Below, piece after piece: positions 40,801-52,800 of a stretch of 64,000 nucleotides of DNA; the stretch's first letter is position 1; each line of letters starts with the position of its first letter. This stretch comes from Ridgeia piscesae. Taxonomy: Eukaryota > Annelida > Polychaeta > Sabellida > Siboglinidae. The DNA is taken from positions 115,001 through 179,000 of the forward strand of contig JAODUO010000127.1 in the NCBI GenBank assembly GCA_025642075.2, written 5' to 3'. The notes beneath the pieces are model-generated. The model searched no databases. It had not been told where the DNA came from and saw only the letters and a program-made list of their open reading frames with translations. Made by a program: the position numbers and the translations under genes.

Positions 40801-43800
40801 GATGTCGCTGATCCCCCAGAGGTCGTGTGGAAGGACTGGGTGTATAACTCTGCCCGCGAGGCCATTCGAATCGCAGACAAAGACGGAAATATTAACCAAG
40901 AACACCCACAGAAGGATAATTTCGAGGTGGACATCGTAAAACACCAGCTGACAATCAAGTTCTTCAAGAAGGATGATGCCGGCGTTTACTTCTGTGAGAG
41001 CAAATACAACAAAACGACGGTCCTGAAGAAGGAATTCGTTGTCAGCTACATCGGTAGGTGTCTGCTTTACAAATGAGTTATTTTTAGGTGTCCAGGGGAT
41101 CGTGTCACTAAGATAAAGATATCTTAAGGAAAGTTCATCAGTAAACAAAATCCGTTGTTAAATTTTATGATTTTTTCAAAATACAAATATCCATTGCCAT
41201 ATTATCGAGGACACTATTTCCGTGACACACCAGTGACAGTGTCCCACCCGTCATGTTGATAATTTTCAAATATCTAAGATCACTGTTAAGGATCAAAACG
41301 GAGAGTGCGAAATTGGGCTTAAGAGCTCTTAACAATGTTAGTGAGATGGTCCCCCATATACATAGTGAGATGGTCTCCCATATACATAGTGAGATGGTCC
41401 CCCATATACATAGTGAGATGGACCCCCATATACATAGTGAAATGGTCCCCCATATACATAGTGAAATGGTCCCCCATATACATAGTGAAATGGTCCCCCA
41501 TATACATAGTGAGATGGTCCCTCATATACATGCAGATGTAGTTATGAGTATAATCAGTTATGTTGATACTGGGAAAGGTGAAATATTAAAAAATTTCCCT
41601 CCAGCATGGACGTTGATACTTTAAATACTACTGGGTAAAGTTACCACCACAATATGACGACTACATTGAAGGATTGGCTTCCAGTTGTATATCTAATTAG
41701 TTTAAAACTGCTATTTATCATACTCTTTCTACTGAACGACCAACATACTTAGTTAATCTGCTACATTCCCCTGATATCCTTCGGCCTCTTAGATCATCCA
41801 TTGCCAAACAACTTTTTGTTACTAAAACTAAGATAAATATTTGCAAACATGCTTTCTCTGTAGCTGCACCAACAATCTGGAATCAACTCCCTATTACTAT
41901 CAAATCTTCTGAAACTATAGCCACATTTAAAAAAGAACTAAACCTATTTGCTTAAAATTGCTTTTACACTGTACATTTCTGTTATGGTTCCAATAACAAC
42001 TTTTGCCTGTCCACATTTGTGATTACGCAAAATTATTTTGTTTGGTGCATTTCTGAGGTTGAATTTTCAAGGATATAGGCACTATAAAAGAGTATTACAT
42101 CTAAATCAGTGTCATCATTTATGTACAAACTTTCATGTTTTCTAAGTGCCTCTCCCTCATGAAGTCTAATCTGTTCTTTCTACATTAATTCGCTTCGTTA
42201 ACCGAGAGTGCGCTCATGTACCAACTGACGATAGATTTCATGAATCACGCTGGGAATTATTTAAAGTTATTTGCTGATGTTTTTGTAGTTGTTACCTGGT
42301 AATGTGTTTTTGTTCTTGCTGTCAGGTGCCGTGGCTTGTGTGGGCAAACAGGACTTGAAGGAGGGCGACAAAGCAGAATTGTTGTGTGAAGTCAAGTACC
42401 AGGGCGAACTTCTTCCCGAACCAGAATGGATTAGTCCGGACGTCAAGGAAGGAGTCGAGTACGTCAACAGCGACGAACTTCTCACGGCGGGAAGAAAGGT
42501 CGTGTTCACAGCTAGGCCCGACATGAACGGCGTCACATTCACATGCCAGGTCACGGTCAACAAGAAGGTTCTTCAGACGACATGTGAAAGGAAGATAACC
42601 GTGAAATGTAAGTGGATGATTTGTAGTTGCGTGGTAGCGTTTCTGAGAATGGCCGCTTGATGCAATTCTGACGTCTTCCTCTAGTAGTTGTTGTCAGCAG
42701 TCGGTCAGCACTGGTCGGCATTAAGCAAGAACATGTGAGACTTTCTGTGGAACGAAGTTAACAGTTGAGTGATTGAAGGGTTGTGTCTTGCAAGTATCGT
42801 TCAGGAAAAGTTGCAGAGAATTGGGGGAAATCCCAACACTATGAGTTATTGCATTACTCCAATGTAACAGCGTCTACTGTCTTCATTGACTGTCATTTAA
42901 TATTTCTCTTGCCATGGTTCCTCTAAAGAATTCGCTGACCTTGCTGGTAATGCTTAGCAACTCTTGATTTTTATTTTTGGGTCATTCTGCCACCACCGTT
43001 AACCTGTCTAGCTTAATACGTTTCAATCAGTGCAACACTGACAAGATAGTTTTTATTCAAAGACTTGGCGGGGATTGATTGTGCTGTCTTGCGTATACAG
43101 CTGTTGATGGCTGAGATTATATTTACCTCTCACGATTTTCGATACCATTGAAGCCACAGAGTTGGACTTACACTCAGAATCTAACTTGGTCTTTAAGTAT
43201 CTGACCAGATGAAGATTTAGTATGGTACGGAAATATCCGCTCTGGCTGTTTATGTAATCATAGTGGATGGTCTTACAGCTGCTGTCTTCTGTATTCGGTA
43301 GAAATACAATCTTATTTTGGTATGGATTAGGTTGGGGTGAGCAGTTACATAGTAAACATTGATTCCTATTTGGAAATGATCTGGCGATTGTAATGTTTAT
43401 ATTGTACGAGAAATGGAAAATTGCATCCCTAAGTTGTGCAAGCACGGTATCAGTTCTGCCACTCATAATCAGTTGACATAGGTATCATTATCATCAGTGT
43501 GTCAGTTGGGTCCAACTTTGTGACCAGGTGTGTGGGAACTGGCCAACATAAAAGGTACTTCTATGTAGGGATGAATTACTCAGCACTTGATGCAAACAGC
43601 AGCTGCAGATAATTTGAATGTCGTCTTTACAATTGATGACATTTCGCTGGATTGCTAATTGCATTTTTGACAGGCAGTGTATTGCCATTTTAATTTGGTA
43701 TTTAATGTAGTGTCTGTGTGTAGTACAATGCCAGCTTTTGTGTTTTGTAACATATTCAACTCCTAAGCTACGTGTCCACGTGCTTCATTACATCTATTGT

Positions 43801-46800
43801 CATTCACTTTCTTTGCTTCTGATATATCAAGTGATAATTATTTTAAAACACATTTGTGTTATTATATTTATTTAGAGTTCATCATCATCATTGTGCAATC
43901 ATAGTGTCCCGTGGTTGGGCAAAGGTCTCAGCTTCCATATCTGCCTAGCTTGCGTTATCCACTGCCAGTTGGTACCTTTCCAGTAGGCGTATAGTTCGTC
44001 TCTCCACCGTCTCGCTGGCCTTCCTGAAGGTGTTTTCCTTTCGTAGGGTTTCTAGGTGGTGATACGCAGTGTCCATCGGTTAGAGTTATTTATTTACATA
44101 TTTGCAACATGCTGCCTTTACGATGGGGTCTTTCTCCCACTAGAGAGAATTGAGTGGTGATCAGCTTTCCAGGCAGCAGTACTCTGGAATGTAAATAAGT
44201 TTATGGTCAAGACGCAGTAAGCTTGACAATGGTTGTCCGCCCTTGATTTCTTGCTATTAGGGTTTGGAAAAGGAATCGGTTTTACATCTAAGAATGTTGT
44301 ACATTAAACATGGAAAGAACAAGATATGGCAGCTGTGGTTTAAGTAATAAGTAGTACAGTGGCCAATGACTAAGCTGAAGCTTTGCTAGAAAAGCTAATG
44401 ATGACTCTTATTTAGAAAAACCATCAACAAGATGCTATTAAGTTTGCGGTAACATGTTTACAGTTTCGTGCAGTTTTTCGTTTCCGTAAACTTCCGGTGA
44501 ACACATTACACACGCTGGCAATGACGGTGTTTGCAAACTGATTGTTGTTTATTAACTTGTACTTCGCCCCCTGGCCGGCTGTTTTCAATATTAATAGGTC
44601 AGCGATCTCAGCTCCTTGTTGTCTCTCGCTGATAACTGCTCTGTTTGACAAGAAATCATATCGCCGGGTGTTTGGACATTGCCATAAGTGGGCAGTGTAA
44701 ACAGGCGCCGACAAGTGACAATCTCGCAGGACAGCAGAGTTATTGATTCTTGTCCGTCAGTCCGTCAGTCACTGTTCACATTGGGCGGCTGGTTGTCTGT
44801 TGCGTTGTGTCAGTTTGCACTGTAAAGATTTCAGTTTATTAAGTCGCTGAGGTAATTGATGAAAAATAGTGACATAATTCAGAAGTGTGTTGACGTATTT
44901 AGTATGACATGAACATGGAGTGAACACGTTAAGTGTTTGAAGGTGACCTGGAGTGAACACATCATGTGTCTGGAGGTGACATAGAGTGAACACATCAGCC
45001 TCAGGTGTCTGAAGGTGGCATGAAGTGAACACATCAGGTGTCTGAAGGTGACATGAAGTGAACACATCAGGTGTCTGAAGGTGACATGAGTGAACACATC
45101 AGGTGTCTGAAGGTGACATGAGTGAACACATCAGGTGTCTGAAGGTGACATGAGTGAACACATCAGGTGTCTGAAGGTGACATGGAGTGAACACATCAGG
45201 TGTCTGAAGGTGACATGGAGTGAACACATCAGGTGTCTGAAGGTGACATGAGTGAACACATCAGGTGTCTGAAGGTGACATGAGTGAACACATCAGGTGT
45301 CTGAAGGTGACATAGAGTGAACACATCAGGTGTCTGAAGGTGACATGGACTGAACACATCAGGTGTCTGAAGGTGGCATGAAGTGAACACATCAGGTGTC
45401 TGAAGGTGGCATGAAGTGAACACATCAGGTGTCTGAAGGTGACATGAGTGAACACATCAGGTGTCTGAAGGTGACATGGAGTGAACACATCAGGTGTCTG
45501 AAGGTGACATGGACTGAACACATCAGGTGTCTGAAGGTGACATGGAGTGAACACATCAGGTGTCTGAAGGTGATGTGGAGTGAACACATCAGGTGTCTGA
45601 AGGTGACATGGAGTGAACATATCTATCACCTGTCACATGTCTAGGAAGTAACAGCTAATGAACACATAAAATATCAAAATAAGAGACATGACCACTTCAA
45701 GCGTCTTGGTGATGACATCAAACAAACATGTCCGACATCAACAAATAAAAACATTTAAAAGCATATATCAATCATGAACATATTTAAAGACAAATCAGGG
45801 GTGCGTAGAAATTAATAGTACATTCATTACCAACATTTGGCAAGTGATATATGCTTTAATAAGCCTCCAAATTTGAGAGTCATCGTCTAAAACACTCCCG
45901 GATGTTGATGTCTCATTAACGTAAGCACCTGCCACATACACACAGTCAACGTCCCCACTCACTTCTGTACTGTCACGGCCTCAGTGAGAAATGGAGAGCT
46001 TTGACATTGGTCACTGTCAGAGTCACCGTTCCTAAATGGCAATTACAAACCATCTGGGTGAAAATCTACCGCATTAATTAGAAATAACTGTAGAAGTTTG
46101 TGGTGGTTTTCCTTGATGCTAAACTATACCCTGAGATTTATGTATCTTGGCTTTGTTGTGGATGACTCAGATTGGTTTGATCTCGGCCAATGGCCCTATT
46201 TGTGGGAGTAGCAATTAGAAGGAGCTGTCTGCTGACCATTGGACTGGTCAGTTGGACTGGGGTAATCACTAACCACTTCAGTTTGATGTCGTTCTCGTTG
46301 GTATTGTTCCAGAAATATACAGAAAAAACTAGTGTCCACCGGAATATGCCAGCACGTTTATGCTGATGTAATTTGTTCTTTGGATCTTTTGAAATCATTG
46401 CATTGACTGTTAAATTATATTGTCTCTGCCTTGTTGAAATTATTTGAAAAGGACCATATGTGGTTGTAGCTCTGCTTTAACATATAAAGCTAGTGAAACT
46501 TTCCCAAGTTAGCAGAATTAGCAAGTTCTGACGATTATGCTTAAATTATGTTAAAGCATTATACCAAGTTCACGTGATACTTAAACCATCTGCGCACTGC
46601 AGATTAAGCATTGATGAATATAATTTTGATTAAGACTGGAGCTTTAGTCCCATTTGTTTAATGAAGCACTGGTAGTGCACCAGATGACATAAAAGTCACT
46701 TTTGTGAATTGTCTTAATCAATGAAACTTTGTACTAACAAAATAAAAAATGGGATACCAAATGCTATATATGGGGTTAATTTGGAAGTTAGTTTAGGGAA

Positions 46801-49800
46801 GCTCTCTGAGTGGAACGTGTCTGGAGAACATGAAGACCTCGACTGAGATGGGAAATGTTTACAAAAGGGAGATCTACCAGGATTGGGAGGGAAGTGGAGA
46901 AAGACAGAGGGATATACGAGGATCAGTGACAGGGATGACAGTGCAGTGGGATGGAAGACAAATTTAGGATCAATATTTAGCCTTTCCTTAGACAACAGTG
47001 ACAAACAGGAGAGATACAGCATATCTTTTGGGGCCCAAAGTCACACTCCAATAATAGAAAAAAGCACACCTAAACCCCCTGCCAACAACCCAACCAGCTT
47101 CTCAGTTGCCAGGAATATGTATTCCCATCATAATGACAATAAATAGCGATAAATGACGCAGATAAGTAGAGGGTGCTCTAAAACCATGTGACCACGTGAC
47201 TGAATGAGTCGACATGTAATCGCGTGTGTCATCTTCCAAGTTATATGCAAGCACAGGGTGTTATATGTTGCTGTACTGTACAAAAACTACCGCATCGGAT
47301 GTCACAAAATCTTAGTGCAAAATCACTGGTGCATGACAGAACTGACGACGTCACTGGACCGTGACAAAAACTCAGTCACAGGCGAACTGACTACACACAC
47401 CCTTTGACTTGCCGACCAAAGTTCACGACCCACACCGATTATTATTATGTTATTCCCCAAGTCGAGTCGGTGTCTGTTTCAAACTGGTGGTGGCATATTG
47501 CGATGAATCTGTCGTCGGAAACGGGATTGGTGAAACCAAGTGTCCATATTAATCATATGTCTGACTTACAGCGGAGCGTCTTGTAAGAAACTCTCCCCCC
47601 CAAGGAACGGATTTCAACCGGTTATTTCTCTGCTGCACAATCCTGTGAACTTAATCCCAGCTCCTCCCACATAAATCCACGTTTTTATTGCCTGCCTGAT
47701 GTTATCCAGACCTCTCTCTCATGGATCGGTGATCTAGTGCGCATTTTGCCAGGTTATTTAGGCTCATGGGCTGGCTCGACTCGTAGAATTCCTGGCATCC
47801 AGAGACACAAGCTCTTGTGTTTTATTCATACCTGCTAAAAACAAGTGCAACAACTGTCAAGTTCCCACGAAAACAGACATGTTAAAATTTTGGAAGTCGC
47901 CGTAAAATTGAAAATATTAATCACAGAATTAGTCACGCTGTGGGGTATTGATTCCGCGGTGCAAAAACAAGAATGTGTCCAAAAATACCCAAATTTTAAA
48001 CAGAATAAATTGAAAATATTTGTAACAACTTAAATAAGCTTTGGATATCACGAATGTTTCATTCTCGGCTGCATCACTGAAAAATAATGTACTTTTTTCA
48101 GTGAAACAGTGACATTTGGAACCTTACCTGTGTAACAATATCAAAAATGTCAAATCGTGTGTCACTAAAATAGCGCTTAGCATGTAACTGGGACAATCAT
48201 CCTGGAAACTGGTGAAACCTGACAAAGGTCGGTGGAGGAAATTGGACTGCAGGGTTTCCCACCTGAAGTGGACTCGGAGCTGACTTGAGTGTCGGGAACC
48301 TACTGGAGTGTCCCGGGAACGCTGGCAGAAAGCACCCATTATACCAGTAGGCACATGATGAGATGTGGTAATCTACTAGACTCAACCATTGCAGTCGCAC
48401 CAGCGTTACCGTAGCAACAGCGACAGTGTAGCCACAGCATCCGTCCATCCATCCATCACGGTCAGTCTAATGGTCATTGGTAGGAAAACGTGGCTTTGTC
48501 AGGCGATTTAATCAGGTTCTCTTTGTGTGGCCGAACTCCAGGGAGAGACGGGGCTAGAGCGAAGATAAATCAACCAGGATATTATCGGCTGTTGTGAGAT
48601 GTCCATCGTGTGTGACTTTGTATCTTTGACTTGATTAGGACAATAACGCTGCCAGTGACATGTGTGGCATCGGCTGTCAGTAATAATACTCCCAAATCAG
48701 ATACAATATACTGATATAGGCACACGTCTTGATATGATGACCTTTAATGCTGTTGCAATAGCATGACTGTTTGTAATACCTGACCTGAGTCCAATGTTGT
48801 TATGTTAGCTTGAAATAAAAAAAATTGCATCACACCAAGATCTGTACAATTGTCACTGTCACAAATTCATGGGGTTAGGCAGTTTTAAACCAATCTGTAA
48901 TAAAATAAATAATATCTTTAAAATGTCCCATGAAAAGGGGTAGAGCTTCAGACTCTCGACTACAAGAACCCGGGTTCGAATCCTATGCTGCAGTGTTAAA
49001 ACCTTGGCCAAATTTTTCACTCTACATTGCTCCAGTTCACTCAGCTGTATAAATGAGTACCTGACTATAGACAGTGGTGGATATGTGTACGAGCATCCTT
49101 CGCGCATTAATTGTAGCGTATGGCTGGATGCTTCCCAGAGAAGCCGAAGTGGTGTCTGAGTGAACAGGTCTGTCAGGGAAGTAAAGAGTAAACTGCTTTG
49201 AACGGTCATGAGGACTGGATACTGCGCTATATAAGAACTTAACTTTACTTTTGTTACACTGGACATTCTTTTGACGTGATGTAGTATCACGCTGGATGTA
49301 CTTGGATCTTCTTCTATTTCTCTCTGATGTCTCTCTAATTCCACACGTCGACTACTTCTTCGTGGACGTCCGGCTCCTGTGTTCTCACATACGTTTTCAC
49401 CAAACAAACTCTATTATCTTATCAGGGACTTGTTTCGTGAGTGCAGTTAATCCCACCTGGGCGTATTTGTGTGCTTTCATACCAGTTGCGACCTCAGGAA
49501 TTTACGGCTGGTCTTCATGTGGTCGTGACCCGATGGCGTGTATCTAAGTGCAGGTATTACTGTGCTGGACCTTGGACTGTTTCCCAATCAGGGTTCTACG
49601 GATGTGACACTCCTGTAGTGTAGTGTTGGTCAGTCTGTAGTGTTGGTCAGTCTCCCGTTGGTTTTTCTACTTCTCTTTCTGAGAACCCGCTGGTATGTAG
49701 CGACCCTAATTATGCACTTGTTCTCTGTCTAGGTCTTTAAGTTTGTGACAGATGAACATTTGCATATGCACATGCACGTTCGCACATATGTGTGCACACA

Positions 49801-49827
49801 CACACACATGTACACACGCGCGTGCAT

Positions 49828-49883
<56 letters not shown>

Positions 49884-52800
49884 TGTTCTCAATCAAAACA
49901 CCGTTGTCCTATTTTCTGTTGCAAAAAGACACCCTTTGGAATAACCAACATTCGCCACATTCATTAGCCAATGATTCCATTAACTATGTAGGTTCCTCCG
50001 TTTAATTTCCTTACACTTGTGCCAAAGTCTCCAGCGCTACACTTACTGTGTCTTTATTTGAGCACTGTTCTCGCCCACAGACGCTGTCAACAAAGTCGAG
50101 ATCGAGCCTGAGAGTGCAACGTACCACGCAGGACAGAAGATCAAGTGCTCTGGCAATGGCAACCCCGCCCCAAAGGTGACATGGAAACCGACACCCAAGG
50201 AGGTGGAAGATGGTGAGGGTTACCAGGTGATGACCGTCCCTGACCCCACCGAGGATGACAAGGCCCTGACCTACACCTGCAGTGCCAGCAGCAATATTGG
50301 AGAGGTGGTCATTCTTGACAAAAAAATCACGTTCACAATTCTGGGTGAGTTGTCCGCTGCGTAGGAGAAATGAAAGGGAATAAGGTTCTTTCTTGCATGG
50401 CATTGCAAGATGTGTCACTCTTCAGCTCTGTAGCTGTTTCCTCTGGGATTGTCTTTCTGGCTCTCCAGGCTGGACACTGGGGCACTTTTCTGCCAGACCA
50501 GATTATTTCACTAACCTTGTTAAGAGCTCTTAAAGTTAATCTAGAGTTTGCTTTTAAAAATAAATTTTGATCCTTATGTATTAGTGATCTTGAATATCAG
50601 AAAATTGTCAACACCATGACGTGTCAGTGCAACATTGTCGCCGGTGTGTCATGGAAATAGTGTCCTTCATAATACAGCAATGGGCATTTGCATTTTGAAA
50701 AAACTACTTTCATTTGACAACCGATTTTGTTTAATGATGAATTTTCATTAAGAGCTCTTTATCTTAGTGAAACGACCCCCTGGTCTCATTAGAGGGCTGA
50801 TTTCATGTTTGCTTACCCGGATCAAAATTGTCTTTCTAGCTGGTAGATAGATCTATGTAAGTTTTCTTTCTATCTAGTTGACTGGTAGATCTTAGTTTGA
50901 TATCTAACTGTTGTATTTCTGGCTTGTAGACGTACAAAAGTTTGGTTTAATAATTTTTATTTTTGTTTCTTCCCAGGCTGTGCTGAATCGTGTAGCAAAC
51001 TCTCTCCTCAGTGCAGTGTAGTTATTTCTTTGCACTTGCAGTAATCCAATTTGTTTAGGACACACAAACTTTTAACCATTAATGTACAAACCTGTAATTA
51101 CTGGTGGTGGTTTACATAAGAAAGTCTCGCTGGTGTTGGGTGTAACTTATACTAATACAATGAATATGATTCATAACTTTATTGTAAATTATTAACCATC
51201 AATTAAGTTTGAGTGACCATTGTCTTTAGCAGTGTTAGCGATAAGAACAACGTTTTGGTTGTACATGGAATGCCTGTTAATTGGTCTTTATCTCTTTCAA
51301 AAGTGTAATTTTTTTACACCTGCTTCAATATTTATCACCTCTAAAAGTCAACTGGGTTCAGTGAGTGAAGGCACTGGTCAGAGAAAAACATTGACCGGTC
51401 AGAGAAGGTCCGGGGAATGGACATGCATATGACACAGGATTGGACCTTGAATGACTATAAAAAATAAAATATTCATTTTGTTAAGCGGGGAGAGATACCG
51501 AATTGGAAGGTGCTATTTTGGTATTGCACATTTGAATACCTGGGTATATTGAATGTAGAAAGTGGTGCCATTGTCACATCTCAAACGATTCATGTTCCTC
51601 TACCGCATCATAATAATTAAATTAAAAGTAAAGTTTTCAGTCAGGACTGAATATTTCTAGTTGTGATGCCTGTACAATAAATGTTCAAAGATCACGAATT
51701 CATGCCTGATATTATCAAACAATGACTGAACATTGGACATCACTGTTGTCCCTGATAACTCAGTCGTACCCTAGATTTTGCAGTGCATTGTGGGATTAAA
51801 TGCACCGAGTAAGACAAACCTTTCTGTCAATTCTGACGTTCTTCCAAATTGGCACGATGCGTTGTGTTTCATACGAAAAACTGTATCAAGATCATTGCTA
51901 CTAACTAAACACTGATGGGACACATTCCCTGTTCCATATATAACTCTGTAACTGCAAGACTGTATAGATTGTTGCACCACATAAATTTATATCGACAGGA
52001 TCAAAACGAACGGCATCTGATAAAGGTAAGTGGAGAGAACGCATTGAGCGAAATGTTACGATTGTGCAAGAGATGATCTTGCTTCTATATGTCACTCTCG
52101 CATTCTGCCATCACGCTTTGCTAGACCTCGCTGGTTGCTATAGCAACAGTTGCTAGTCGCCCCGTGCTTATACTGGTGATCGTGTGCTTAAGATGGCTTG
52201 CTGAAAACAGTTCTGTATGAATCGGTGGTCACCCCAATGTCAGGTGACCGATCGATGTGGATCCGATTGGCCCCGCGATGACTGCCATAGCAACGGGTTC
52301 ATCACTTCACATGTTGGATTTGATCACGTTTTGTTTTTCGTGCTTCTATCAACGAACCAAACTGTTTCCCCTTCAATGCACCCCACCCCCACCTGTCTGT
52401 TCGCCCGCCCCACTCCCCTCTACCACCTGCATTCAGACGCTCTAAAATAATGAATTTAATATTCCCTGCACCCCTATCTCTGCCGATAAAGATGTCCCAG
52501 AATGCACCCTCATGTGCCTGTGCCTTTAACGTCAGCTCATTGAAAGGGGTATGTATTTATGTAGACCTGCTGAAGCTTTGCTTATAAACAGTTGGTTATA
52601 AATTAAGACATTTGTCAGACTTGATGGTTATTTGTTATTATTTTCCCTATTTCTCAGCCGGTTGATTTTTGTTCTCGTAACTTTTCAATGACTATCAGCG
52701 AATTTCTTCAAATGACTGCTGCTTGGTGGCAGTGTGGTAGTCATTCTGCGTTGTGCGGACACTGGTGTGGATCCCTTGTCACAGCCAGGGGGCACCACGG

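Larger units (their letters stand above)
41054..42325. other. Intron 2 with minisatellite and LINE tail
   Basis: A 1,272-bp intron bounded by GTAGGT and CTGTCAG. It contains a 24-bp minisatellite and the 3' end of a non-LTR retrotransposon, listed separately. A TTAAGAGCTCTTAA palindrome near 41319 resembles the subterminal sequence of MITE copy C, but no other part of that element is present. Confidence 0.8.
42608..50080. other. Intron 3 (7.5 kb): repeats, no other gene seen
   Basis: Contains a LINE fragment on the minus strand, a long minisatellite, a tRNA-derived SINE and a CA microsatellite, each listed separately. The parts between them (42608-43875, 44061-44904, 45626-48930 and 49251-49790) show no exon or repeat I recognise, apart from an RFX X-box match at 48405-48418. 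Confidence 0.7.

Noticed and set aside
40615..41148. 177-codon minus-strand frame over Ig exon 2
   Set aside because: Antisense shadow of a strongly supported Ig-domain exon.
41318..41333. TTAAGAGCTCTTAA palindrome as a fourth MITE copy
   Set aside because: Only the subterminal palindrome matches; neither the end sequence nor any interior block is present.
44769..45644. Frames on both strands over the 32-33-bp minisatellite
   Set aside because: Unit length changes shift the frame and the peptides only mirror the repeat.
48941..48990. A tRNA gene
   Set aside because: Box A and box B are present, but the acceptor stem does not close and the sequence continues into a SINE body and LINE-like tail.
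48859..49407. 182-codon minus-strand frame
   Set aside because: It runs antisense through the SINE and has no domain.
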